This document shows positions 49,215 to 57,179 of a DNA stretch of 64,000 nt, one piece after another. The stretch spans positions 917,582 through 981,581 of the forward strand of contig NZ_LIVV01000001.1 in the NCBI RefSeq assembly GCF_001905825.1, written 5' to 3'. Below the pieces are notes generated by a model, which searched no databases, was not told the DNA's origin, and saw nothing but the letters and a program-made list of their open reading frames with translations. The number at the start of each line of letters is the position of its first letter. Positions within the stretch are counted from its first letter, which is position 1. The stretch is from Streptomyces sp. CB02009 (GTDB lineage Bacteria; Actinomycetota; Actinomycetes; Streptomycetales; Streptomycetaceae). A program made the position numbers and the translations under genes.

Positions 49215-50075
49215 TCAGGCCTGGCGGAAGGTCTGGCGCATGGTGCCGAGGCCGTCGATCCCGCACTCGACCACATCTCCGTGCCGCAGGTACGGCCGGG
49301 GCTCGGGCCGGCCGAGGGCCACGCCGGCCGGGGTGCCGGTGTTGATGACGTCCCCGGGGTGCAGGACCATGAACCGGCTGAGGTAGCGGATGATCTCGGC
49401 GACGGGGAACACCATGTCCGCGGTCGAGCCCTGCTGACGCTCGACGCCGTTCACCGTCAGCCGGAGCGAGAGCTTCTGCGGGTCGGGGACCTCGTCCGGA
49501 GTGACGAGCCACGGGCCCAGCGGGTTGAACGTCTCGCAGCTCTTCCCCTTGTCCCACTGGCCGCCGCGCTCCAGTTGGAACGCGCGCTCGGAGACGTCGT
49601 GCGATACGGCGTACCCGGCGACGCACGCGAGGGCGTCCTCGTCGCTCTCCAGGTACCGGGCGGTCCTGCCGATCACCACGGCCAACTCGACCTCGTAGTC
49701 GGTCTTCACGCTGCCCCGCGGGATCAGCACCTCGTCGTACGGCCCCGACACCGTCCACGGGTCCTTCATGAAGACCACGGGTTCGGCGGGGAGCTCGGCT
49801 CCCGTCTCCTCCGCGTGGTCACGGTAGTTGAGGCCGATGCAGACGACCTTCCCGGGCCGTGCGACCGGCGCTCCGACGCGTACGCGGTCGGCCGGACGGT
49901 CCATGGCCGGCAGGGCCCCCGCCGCCACTGCCTCGGCGATCCGGTCGAGCACTCCGTCGGCGAGCGAGCGGTGGTCGATGTCGTCGGCGATGCCGGAGGC
50001 ATCGAGCAGCCCACCGGCTCCGTCCAGGACCGCGAGGCGCTCCGTCCCCGCTTCCCCGACCCTCAGCACACGCAT
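49215..50075 (-). CDS. FAH-family hydrolase, likely 2,4-diketo-3-deoxy-L-fuconate hydrolase
   Basis: 286 residues. The ATG at 50075 has GAGGG 9 nt upstream; the ATG at 50084 touches it. The FAH domain has KVVCIGLNYRDHAEETG, EPVVFMKDPWTVSGPYDEVL, KTDYEVELAVVIG with metal-ligand acids, DVSERAFQLERGGQWDKGKS and INTGTPAGVALG. Closely related enzymes hydrolyse 2,4-diketo-3-deoxy-L-fuconate or -rhamnonate to pyruvate and L-lactate. The fuconate dehydratase and SDR at 61143-63259, and a shared operator at 50097-50107, support the fuconate assignment. Confidence 0.85.
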   Translation of the reverse strand: MRVLRVGEAGTERLAVLDGAGGLLDASGIADDIDHRSLADGVLDRIAEAVAAGALPAMDRPADRVRVGAPVARPGKVVCIGLNYRDHAEETGAELPAEPVVFMKDPWTVSGPYDEVLIPRGSVKTDYEVELAVVIGRTARYLESDEDALACVAGYAVSHDVSERAFQLERGGQWDKGKSCETFNPLGPWLVTPDEVPDPQKLSLRLTVNGVERQQGSTADMVFPVAEIIRYLSRFMVLHPGDVINTGTPAGVALGRPEPRPYLRHGDVVECGIDGLGTMRQTFRQA

Positions 50076-50096
50076 GCCAGCCATCCCTCACGATAG

Positions 50097-50107
50097 ACAT
50101 CGGATGT
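50097..50107. promoter_or_regulatory. ACATCGGATGT operator at the FAH gene
   Basis: Perfect 11-bp palindrome located 22 bp upstream of the FAH start on the minus strand. Identical apart from the central base to sites at 60105-60115 and 60984-60994. Probable binding site of the GntR protein encoded at 60141. Confidence 0.75.
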
Positions 50108-50141
50108 ATCGACTGTGGAATGCAAGCAATCGCCCGCACTT

Positions 50142-50186
50142 TTGTCCAGTCTTTCGACCGGATCAGGATTGTCCTCCGATGTATCG
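50142..50186 (+). promoter_or_regulatory. promoter and half-operator for the 2-hydroxyacid dehydrogenase
   Basis: TTGTCC at 50142 and CAGGAT at 50164 (16-bp spacing) resemble -35/-10 boxes. TCCGATGTATCG at 50175-50186 keeps the right half and flank of the 50097 operator (GATGTATCG) but the left half is degenerate. Confidence 0.45.
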
Positions 50187-50227
50187 TGTGGCCCGCCGAA
50201 ACCGCCACGCCCCAGGAGGCCGAGCCG

Positions 50228-51238
50228 ATGGCAGCTGCGACAACCACGCCCGATGTCCTACTGGTCATGGAGGAGGAGCGCAGGGCCGATGTCTATCCGG
50301 CGCACGTCCTGGAGGACATCGGACGCCTGGGGCGCTGGCGTGCCCCGGCCCTCACCCGCGACGCCCTGCTCCGGGACCCCGGGGTGCTGGAAGGGGTCGA
50401 CGTGCTGCTCACCGGCTGGGGAGCCCCGGTGCTCGACGCGGCGCTGCTCTCCCGTGCACCGAGGCTGAACGCGGTGCTGGTGGCGGCCGGTTCGGTCCGG
50501 CACCTCACGCCGCCCGAGTTCTGGGCGCGCGGCATCCCCATCGTCTCCGCCGCCGCGGCCAACGCCGTCCCGGTCGCCGAGTTCAGCCTCGGCCAGATCC
50601 TGCTCGGTCTGAAGCAGGTCCACCGACTCGGTCGCGAGGTGGCGGTCACCCGTCGCTTCCCGCACGACCCGCGGGTGTCCGGCGGGTACGGCTCCCGCGT
50701 GGGCCTGCTCGGGCTGGGCGAGATCGGCCGGCTCGTCGCCCGGCACCTCAAGCCCTTCGGTGTCGAGGTGCTCGCCTGCGACCCGGTGATCGACCCCTCC
50801 GCCGCCGCGGAACTGGGTGCTCGACTGGTGGGAATCGACGAGCTGTTCGCCACCTGCGACGTCGTGAGCGTCCACGCCCCCCTCCTGCCCGCGACCGAAG
50901 GGCTCGTGGGCGGGAGGCTGATGAGGCTCCTTCCCGAGGGCGCGACCCTGGTCAACACGGCCCGCGGTGCCGTGCTGGACGAGCCGGAGGTGATCGAAGC
51001 CCTCCGCGACCGGCCCGACCTCACCGCCGTGCTCGACGTGACATGGCCCGAACCGCCCGAGCCCGACTCGCCGCTGTTCACGCTGCCGAACGTCCTGCTC
51101 ACCCCGCACCTCGCCGGCGCCATGGGCCGGGAGCGCGCCCGCCTGGGGGAGCTCGTACGCGACGAACTGCGGCGGCTGGTGCACGGCGAGCCCCTTCGGC
51201 ACGCCGTCGCACCGGCGCAGGCGTCGACCCGGGCGTAG
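50228..51238 (+). CDS. D-2-hydroxyacid dehydrogenase
   Basis: 336 residues from the ATG at 50228 (AGGAGG 9 nt upstream). The NAD-binding loop is SRVGLLGLGEIGRLVARHLK. The catalytic Arg lies in TLVNTARGAVLDEPEV, the Glu in the following helix, and the His in LLTPHLAGAMGRER. The family reduces 2-keto acids. In this locus it could act on a keto-deoxy sugar acid or on a pathway product, but the substrate is unknown. Its 3' end runs into an 18-bp tandem repeat that supplies the stop codon. Confidence 0.88.
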   Translation: MAAATTTPDVLLVMEEERRADVYPAHVLEDIGRLGRWRAPALTRDALLRDPGVLEGVDVLLTGWGAPVLDAALLSRAPRLNAVLVAAGSVRHLTPPEFWARGIPIVSAAAANAVPVAEFSLGQILLGLKQVHRLGREVAVTRRFPHDPRVSGGYGSRVGLLGLGEIGRLVARHLKPFGVEVLACDPVIDPSAAAELGARLVGIDELFATCDVVSVHAPLLPATEGLVGGRLMRLLPEGATLVNTARGAVLDEPEVIEALRDRPDLTAVLDVTWPEPPEPDSPLFTLPNVLLTPHLAGAMGRERARLGELVRDELRRLVHGEPLRHAVAPAQASTRA

Positions 51239-51268
51239 GTGTCGACTCGGGCGCAGGCGTCGACCGGG
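51215..51268. repeat. three 18-bp tandem repeats spanning the dehydrogenase stop
   Basis: Units GCGCAGGCGTCGACCCGG, GCGTAGGTGTCGACTCGG and GCGCAGGCGTCGACCGGG. The stop TAG of the preceding gene is the second unit's counterpart of CAG in units 1 and 3. The remainder of the 51239-51576 gap contains the promoter at 51496-51539 and no gene. Confidence 0.9.
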
Positions 51269-51495
51269 GCGCGGCCCGGCCTGATCACTGCGCCGTGCCC
51301 GGGTCCCGCGGTCGTTCAGACATCGGAGCTTTGACTGATGCCAGAACAATCCGGCTCGGGGCGCTCCCCCTCTCGAGGAGAAGCGATTCGTCTTCCTCTC
51401 CCGCTACCTGACTGCTCAACAGGGGGTTGAGAGTCCCGGCGGGGACCCCTCCTCCATCGCCTTCATCGTTCCAACTCTTTTCATTCATCGGACTA

Positions 51496-51539
51496 TTGAC
51501 CCTCGTTCGGCCGAGCGTTAGCGTCCCCGGCAAGCGCTT
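51496..51539 (+). promoter_or_regulatory. promoter and LacI-type operator of the ABC transporter operon
   Basis: TTGACC (51496-51501), 17-bp spacer, TAGCGT (51519-51524), then AAGCGCTT (51532-51539) within GCAAGCGCTTAC over the start site. AAGCGCTT palindromes are typical LacI-family operators for sugar operons; no LacI gene is in the window. Confidence 0.65.
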
Positions 51540-51576
51540 ACAGGCCAGCTGCCGACGGCGGCGAACAGGAGTTGTC

Positions 51577-52902
51577 ATGCAGAGAACGCGATGGATCGGT
51601 GCGGGTCTTCTCGCCTCGGCGTTGGCCCTGACGAGCTGTACGTCCGGTCCCGCCGGAGCGGACGCCAAGCAGGACGCCACGGCGGAACTGGAGCTGTGGA
51701 CCAGGACCACACCCGGCGGCCCCGGAGAGAAGGCCACCCTGAGGCTGGTCGAAGGCTTCGAGAAGGCCACCGGGCACAAGGTCAAGGTCACGGCGATCTT
51801 CGACGACTTCGAGACGAAGCTGCAGCAGCGCGCCGCCCAGCGGCAGTTGCCCGACATCGTCATGAACGACGTCACCCAGCTCGGCGCGATGCAGAGCCAG
51901 GGGCTCCTCAGGGAGATCGACCTGAACAGGATCGACAGCAGCGGGGACCTCGTCGAGCAGGGCCTGAACTCCGGCAAGGGCGTCGACGGCAAGCAGTACG
52001 GCATCCCCTACTCCGCCCAGGCCGGCGCCCTCCTCATCCGCAAGGACTGGCGGGAGAAGCTGAAACTGGAGGCCCCGAAGACCTGGGACGACCTCGCCGC
52101 GCTCGCCACCGCCTTCACCACCCGCGACCCCGACGGCAACGGCAAGCAGGACACCTACGGCCTCGCCGCCCCGCTGTCCACCAAACGCGGCTACGCCTCC
52201 TGGTACTTCTCCAACTTCCTCTGGGCCGCCGGCGGGGACTTCATCACCGAGACGGGCCGGGGCACGTACAAGCCGTCGATGACGAGCAAGGAGTCGACGG
52301 AGGCCATGCGCTGGTTCCGCGCCCTCGGCTGCGAGCGGAAGGTCGTCCAGCCCGGTGCCGTCACCATGGACACCCCGCCGACGAACGAGACGTTCGAGGC
52401 GGGCAGGGCCGGCATGTTCGTCGTCGGCCCCTACCTCATGCCCCGCTTCGACAAGTCCCTCGGCAAGGACAGGTACGAGGTCGTCCCCATGCCCAAGGGC
52501 CCCAAGGACGCCACCGTGCTCGCCGAGGGCGGCTCCGTCTACCTCATGGCCGGTTCGGAGAACCGCGCCGGACAGGACGCGTTCGCCGGATACGCCATCT
52601 CCGCCGAGGGCCAGAAACTCGGCATGGAGGGCGCCGACGGCTCCACCGTCCAGCTCCCCGTGAACAAGACGGTCGACGTCACCGAGGTACGCCCCGACCC
52701 CCGCTGGAAGACGTACGCCGACGTCTACCGCTCTTCCGGGCGCTACGCCCCCTCCATCCCCAACTGGACCCCGGTACGGCAGACCACCGCCGAGACCGTC
52801 AACGCGCTGATGGCCGACTGCTCCCTCGACCTCGGCGAGAAGCTGCGGGAACTCGACACCAAGCTCGCCGGGATCCTCCAGGAGCAGGGAATCGCCGGAT
52901 GA
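51577..52902 (+). CDS. ABC sugar transporter substrate-binding lipoprotein
   Basis: 441 residues from the ATG at 51577 (AGGAG upstream). A lipoprotein signal peptide ends in the lipobox LALTSC. The mature protein is a family 1 extracellular solute-binding protein: LELWTRTTPGGPGEKATLRL, VTAIFDDFETKLQQRAAQRQ, LPDIVMNDVTQLGAMQSQGL, GIPYSAQAGALLIRKDW and AGRAGMFVVGPYLMPRFD. It should capture an oligosaccharide or sugar acid for the two permeases encoded next. The ATPase subunit is not in this operon and may be a shared MsiK-type protein. Confidence 0.92.
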   Translation: MQRTRWIGAGLLASALALTSCTSGPAGADAKQDATAELELWTRTTPGGPGEKATLRLVEGFEKATGHKVKVTAIFDDFETKLQQRAAQRQLPDIVMNDVTQLGAMQSQGLLREIDLNRIDSSGDLVEQGLNSGKGVDGKQYGIPYSAQAGALLIRKDWREKLKLEAPKTWDDLAALATAFTTRDPDGNGKQDTYGLAAPLSTKRGYASWYFSNFLWAAGGDFITETGRGTYKPSMTSKESTEAMRWFRALGCERKVVQPGAVTMDTPPTNETFEAGRAGMFVVGPYLMPRFDKSLGKDRYEVVPMPKGPKDATVLAEGGSVYLMAGSENRAGQDAFAGYAISAEGQKLGMEGADGSTVQLPVNKTVDVTEVRPDPRWKTYADVYRSSGRYAPSIPNWTPVRQTTAETVNALMADCSLDLGEKLRELDTKLAGILQEQGIAG

Positions 52903-53894
52903 CGAGCCTCGACCAGGTGAAGACGGCCGCCGCACCGGCGGCCGGCTCCACCCCGCCCGCGCGGAGCGGGCCCGCGCCGACCGCGCGAGGAGGAGGCGAG
53001 CCGTCCGTCTCCCGCCGGGTGAGGAACCGCCGCGGCGGCCGATGGTGGACTCCCTGGCTCTTCCTCGCCCCGGCCCTGATCCTCTTCCTCTACTTCAAGT
53101 TCATCCCCATGGCCAGCGCGCTGACCATGTCCTTCCAGGAAGTCCGGCCCTACCTGGGCAACCGGTGGGTCGGCGGCGAGAACTACGCCACCGTGCTCTC
53201 CTCGGACGGCTTCCGCGAGGCCGCCTGGCACACCGTCGTCCTCGCCGTCGGCCAGACCGCCGGCTCGATGCTCCTCGGCCTCACCCTCGCCCTCCTCATG
53301 GAAGGCCAGGGCCGCAAGCTCGGCTTCGTCCGCTCGGCCGCCTTCCTCCCCGTCGTCGTGCCGATCGCCGTCGTCGCCGAACTCTGGCGGATCATGTACC
53401 ACCCCACCGAGGACGGCATGCTCAACTCCCTCCTCGGACTCGTGGGGTTCGGTCCGTCGGGGTTCATCAACGACCCCGACACCTCGATGGCCTCCCTCAT
53501 CCTCACCGGCATCTGGCGGGGAGCCCCCTACGACATGATGATCTTCCTCGCGGGACTCGCCGGGGTGGACCGCGGACTGTACGAGGCCGCCAAGGTCGAT
53601 GGCGCGTCCCGGCTCCAGCGCATCCGCCACGTGACGCTCCCCGGCCTGCGCGCCGTCCTCACCATCCTCTTCATCCTCGCCGCCATCAGAGGCCTGCGCG
53701 TCTTCACCGAGGTCTTCCTGCTCACCAATGGCGGTCCCGACGGCTCGACCGAAGTCGTCATGACCGTGATCTACAAACTGGGCCTCGAACAGAACCGGCT
53801 CGGCGTCGGCGCCGCCGGAGCCGTCCTGCTGTTCCTGGCGACGCTGCTCCTCACGGTCGGCGTCCACCTGTTCCGACGGAGGGACACCACATGA
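52899..53894 (+). CDS. ABC sugar transporter permease (MalF-like)
   Basis: 331 residues from the ATG at 52899, overlapping the upstream stop. After a charged Pro/Ala-rich N-terminus there are six membrane segments, beginning WWTPWLFLAPALILFLYFKF. The EAA loop is YEAAKVDGASRLQRIRHVTL followed by PGL. It forms the heteromeric channel with the next gene product. Confidence 0.93.
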   Translation: MTSLDQVKTAAAPAAGSTPPARSGPAPTARGGGEPSVSRRVRNRRGGRWWTPWLFLAPALILFLYFKFIPMASALTMSFQEVRPYLGNRWVGGENYATVLSSDGFREAAWHTVVLAVGQTAGSMLLGLTLALLMEGQGRKLGFVRSAAFLPVVVPIAVVAELWRIMYHPTEDGMLNSLLGLVGFGPSGFINDPDTSMASLILTGIWRGAPYDMMIFLAGLAGVDRGLYEAAKVDGASRLQRIRHVTLPGLRAVLTILFILAAIRGLRVFTEVFLLTNGGPDGSTEVVMTVIYKLGLEQNRLGVGAAGAVLLFLATLLLTVGVHLFRRRDTT

Positions 53895-54757
53895 GCGCGC
53901 CGACCGAGACCGCCCTCGGGCTGACCGAGAGCCGCAGCGCCGCCGGCCGGGCCCTGAAGGTCCTCACGTACCTCCTCGTCCTCGTGGTCTTCGCGGGACC
54001 GCTGCTCGCCCTGCTCGTCAGCGCCTTCAACCACGTCAAGGACCCCACCCAGCTCAGCGTCGTCCCCTCCGACCCCACCGTCGACAACTTCACCGTCGCC
54101 TTCGACCAGGGCGTCCTGACGTACCTCCTCAACTCCTTCTTCGTCGTCGGCTTCGGACTGCTGCTCCAGGTCGCCGTCTCCGTGCTCGCGGGCTACGCCC
54201 TCGCCAGGAAGCGGTTCCGCGGCATGACCCTCGCGTTCGTCGCGATCCTGGCCACGCTGATGCTGCCCGAGGAGATCCTGGCCATCCCGCTCTCCGTGAT
54301 CCTCGCCGACCTGCCGGTCGTCCACATCAATCTGATCGGCTCCCTCGCCGGCATGATCGTGCCCGTCGGCGCCTGGGCGTTCTCCATCCTCGTCATGACC
54401 GAGTTCATGAAGGAGGTACCGAAGGAGCTGGAGGAGGCGGCGCGCATCGACGGCGCCGGAGACCTGCGGATCTTCGCGCAGATCATCCTCCCCATGTGCA
54501 GGCCCGCCCTCGGCGTCATCGGAGTCTTCGGCTTCACCATGATCTGGGACCAGTACCTGCTGCCCCTGCTCGTGGCCACCGACTCCTCCTCGTACACCCT
54601 GCCGCTCGCCCTGCGCACGCTCCGGGTCGACCCCCTCGTCACCCCCGGCGTGGTGATGGCCGCGTCGCTGCTCGCCCTGCTGCCGTCCGTCATCGTCTTC
54701 CTCTTCTTCCAGCGCTCGTTCGTCCACGGCCTGTCCAGCGGCGCCCTCAAGGGCTGA
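53891..54757 (+). CDS. ABC sugar transporter permease (MalG-like)
   Basis: 288 residues from the ATG at 53891 (ATGA overlap). Six membrane segments are present, starting LKVLTYLLVLVVFAGPLLAL. The EAA loop is LEEAARIDGAGDLRIFAQII followed by LP. The end FLFFQRSFVHGLSSGALKG is characteristic of sugar permeases. It completes the transporter with the MalF-like partner. Confidence 0.93.
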   Translation: MSAPTETALGLTESRSAAGRALKVLTYLLVLVVFAGPLLALLVSAFNHVKDPTQLSVVPSDPTVDNFTVAFDQGVLTYLLNSFFVVGFGLLLQVAVSVLAGYALARKRFRGMTLAFVAILATLMLPEEILAIPLSVILADLPVVHINLIGSLAGMIVPVGAWAFSILVMTEFMKEVPKELEEAARIDGAGDLRIFAQIILPMCRPALGVIGVFGFTMIWDQYLLPLLVATDSSSYTLPLALRTLRVDPLVTPGVVMAASLLALLPSVIVFLFFQRSFVHGLSSGALKG

Positions 54758-54789
54758 CCCGGCCGACCCCTCAGAAAGGACCCCCACCC

Positions 54790-55821
54790 GTGATCCCGTC
54801 CGGCCTGATGTCCTTCCCGCTCACGCCGTTCACCCCCGCCGACGAGGTGGACACCCACGTGTTCACCGACCACGTCGAGGACCAGCTCGCCCACGGCCCC
54901 GCCGCGCTGTTCGTCGCCTGCGGCACGGGGGAGTACTCCTCGCTCAGCGCCCCCGAGTACGCCGAGCTCGTCCGGCACGCCGTACGCGTCGTCGCCGGCC
55001 GCGTGCCCGTCTTCGCCGGCGCCGGGGGAGGCCTCGGCAACGCCAGGGCGGCCGTCGCCGCCGCCTCGGACGCGGGCGCCGACGGGATCCTGCTGCTGCC
55101 CCCGTACCTCGTCGGCGGCACCGAGGACGGCTATCTCGCGTACGTCGAGTCCGTCGCCGGCGCCGGACGCCTCCCCGTCCTCGTCTACCGGCGCGGCCTC
55201 GCCAGAATCGGCGTGACCACCGCCCTCCGGCTCCTCGACGTGCCCCAGGTCGCCGGGATCAAGGAGGGCGACGGCGACCTGGACTCGATGGCCCGCACGG
55301 TCACCGCCGTACGCACCAGCGGCCACGCCCGCGCCGGGACCTTCGCCTTCCTCAACGGGCTGCCCACCGCAGAGGTCAGCGCGACCGCCTGCCGTGCCAT
55401 CGGCATCCGTGACTACTCGTCCGCCGTCCTCTGCTTCGCCCCCGACATCGCCCGCGCCTTCCACACGGCCCTGACGGCCGGCGACACCGCCACCACCGAC
55501 CGGCTCCTCGCCGACTTCTACCTGCCGCTGACCGCGCTCCGCGACCAGGTCCCCGGCTACGCCGTCTCCCTCGTCAAGGCCGGAGCCCGCCTGCGCGGAC
55601 TCGACGTCGGACACGTCCGGGCCCCGCTGGTGGACGCGGCACCCGATCACGTCGAGCAGCTGAAGGACCTCCTGGCCCAGGGCAGGCGTGCCCTGGCCGA
55701 GACGACGGGCGGCGGCGCCGCGTCCGCCGCGGCGGAAGGAGCCGGCGCCGTACGCACCCCCGGCCAGGGTGCTCCCGCGGCCCCCGCCGTGGTCGCCCCG
55801 GCCGTGGCGGTCGCCCCGTGA
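54790..55821 (+). CDS. 5-dehydro-4-deoxyglucarate dehydratase (DHDPS superfamily)
   Basis: 343 residues from a GTG at 54790 (AAAGGA upstream). It shows SFPLTPFTPADEVDTHVFTD, ACGTGEYSSLSAPEYAELVR, AGAGGGLGNARAAVAAASDA, LPVLVYRRGLARIG with the catalytic Tyr, and VAGIKEGDGDLDSM with the Schiff-base Lys. The E-Y-S pattern and KEGDGD are typical of KDG dehydratase rather than dihydrodipicolinate synthase. It converts 5-keto-4-deoxyglucarate to 2,5-dioxopentanoate with loss of CO2 and water. The last 40 residues are a low-complexity Ala/Pro tail. Confidence 0.88.
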   Translation: MIPSGLMSFPLTPFTPADEVDTHVFTDHVEDQLAHGPAALFVACGTGEYSSLSAPEYAELVRHAVRVVAGRVPVFAGAGGGLGNARAAVAAASDAGADGILLLPPYLVGGTEDGYLAYVESVAGAGRLPVLVYRRGLARIGVTTALRLLDVPQVAGIKEGDGDLDSMARTVTAVRTSGHARAGTFAFLNGLPTAEVSATACRAIGIRDYSSAVLCFAPDIARAFHTALTAGDTATTDRLLADFYLPLTALRDQVPGYAVSLVKAGARLRGLDVGHVRAPLVDAAPDHVEQLKDLLAQGRRALAETTGGGAASAAAEGAGAVRTPGQGAPAAPAVVAPAVAVAP

Positions 55822-57086
55822 AGGTCACCTCCGTCGTCGTCACCCCCGTCGCCTTCGCCGACCCGCCGCTGCTCAACGCCGTCGGCGTCCACGAGCCGTA
55901 CGCCCTGCGCGCGGTGGTGGAGGTCAGGACCGACACCGGCGCGTACGGCCTGGGCGAGAGTTACGGGGACGCCGCCCACCTCGAACTGCTCGGCGCCGTC
56001 GCCGACGACCTGCCCGGCCTCGACCCCTTCGACCTCAACGAGCTCTCCCGCAGGGTCGGCGCGATCGTCGGCGGCCGGGTGGCGCGCGACGCCCACGGCC
56101 TCATCGGTGACGGCGGCGCGGCCAAGACGGTCGCGAGCGTCACCTCGCCGTTCGAGGTGGCCTGCCACGACCTCCAGGGCAAGCACCTCGGCAGGCCCGT
56201 GTCCGACCTCCTCGGCGGTGCCACCCGCGACCGTGTCGACTTCTGCGGCTACCTGTTCGCGAAGTGGGCCGCGCACCCCGGCCACGAGCCGGACGCCTGG
56301 GGACCGGCCCTCGACCCGGCCGGACTCGTGGCGCAGGCCCGGCTCCTGGCGGACCGCTTCGGCTTCCGCTCGTTCAAGCTCAAGGGCGGCGTCCTCCCTC
56401 CGGACGACGAGGTCGCCGCGATCCGCGCCCTGCGCGAGGCGTTCCCGGACCATCCGCTCCGCCTCGACCCCAACGCGAGCTGGGACCCGGAGACCGCCGC
56501 CCGGGTGGCCGGCGAACTCGCGGGAGTACTGGAGTACCTGGAGGACCCGGTCGCCGGCATCCCCGCCATGGCGGACCTCGCCAGGACCGCCCCGATGCCC
56601 CTCGCCACCAACATGTGCGTGGTCACCTGGGAGCACCTGACCGAGGCGGTCCCCGCCCGGGCCGTCGGCGTCCTGCTCGGCGACCACCACTTCTGGGGCG
56701 GCCTCAAGGCCACCCAGCAGCTGGCGACCGCCTGCCACCACTTCGGCATCGGGATGTCCATGCACTCCAACTCCCACCTCGGGATCAGCCTCGCCGCGAT
56801 GGTCCACCTCGCCGCCGCCACCCCCGCCCTCACCCACGACCTCGACACCCACTGGCCCTGGAAGCGGCCCGACGACGACGTCGTCACCGCACCGTGGAGC
56901 TTCGCCGACGGCGCGATCACCGTCCCGCGCACACCCGGACTCGGCGTCGAGCTCGACCGCGACGCACTGGACCGGCTGCACGAGCAGTACCTGGCGTGCG
57001 GCCTGACCCGCCGCGACGACACCGGCTACCTGAACCGCGTCGCCCCCGGCGTACGACTCCGCGAGGACGTCCACGAACCGGCCTGA
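55818..57086 (+). CDS. glucarate dehydratase-like enolase-superfamily enzyme
   Basis: 422 residues from a GTG at 55818 overlapping the upstream stop. It shows YGLGESYGDAAHLELL, GGAAKTVASVTSPFEVACHD, FRSFKLKGGVLPPDDEV with the K-x-K base, LRLDPNASWDPETA (first metal Asp), LEYLEDPVAG (Glu), NMCVVTW and GIGMSMHSNSHLGISLAAMV with the His of the His-Asp dyad. These are glucarate/galactarate dehydratase motifs. Together with the preceding gene it forms a two-step module from D-glucarate (or an epimer) to 2,5-dioxopentanoate. A 20-bp tandem repeat surrounds its stop codon. Confidence 0.9.
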   Translation: MKVTSVVVTPVAFADPPLLNAVGVHEPYALRAVVEVRTDTGAYGLGESYGDAAHLELLGAVADDLPGLDPFDLNELSRRVGAIVGGRVARDAHGLIGDGGAAKTVASVTSPFEVACHDLQGKHLGRPVSDLLGGATRDRVDFCGYLFAKWAAHPGHEPDAWGPALDPAGLVAQARLLADRFGFRSFKLKGGVLPPDDEVAAIRALREAFPDHPLRLDPNASWDPETAARVAGELAGVLEYLEDPVAGIPAMADLARTAPMPLATNMCVVTWEHLTEAVPARAVGVLLGDHHFWGGLKATQQLATACHHFGIGMSMHSNSHLGISLAAMVHLAAATPALTHDLDTHWPWKRPDDDVVTAPWSFADGAITVPRTPGLGVELDRDALDRLHEQYLACGLTRRDDTGYLNRVAPGVRLREDVHEPA

Positions 57087-57127
57087 CGGCGCCGGAACCG
57101 GCCTGACGGCGCCGGAACCGGCCTGAC
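57075..57127. repeat. 20-bp tandem repeat, 2.65 copies, over a stop codon
   Basis: The unit GAACCGGCCTGACGGCGCCG starts at 57075, 57095 and 57115. The dehydratase stop TGA (57084-57086) lies in the first copy. It probably arose by slippage after the coding region. Confidence 0.9.
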
Positions 57128-57179
57128 ACTGAGCCGCCGCCCCACCCCGCCCCTCCCCACCGCACAGGAACGATGCCCC

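Noticed and set aside
54790..55821. Dihydrodipicolinate synthase (lysine biosynthesis)
   Set aside because: Motifs around the Schiff-base lysine (GIKEGDGD) and the operon with a glucarate-dehydratase-type enzyme fit KDG dehydratase better.
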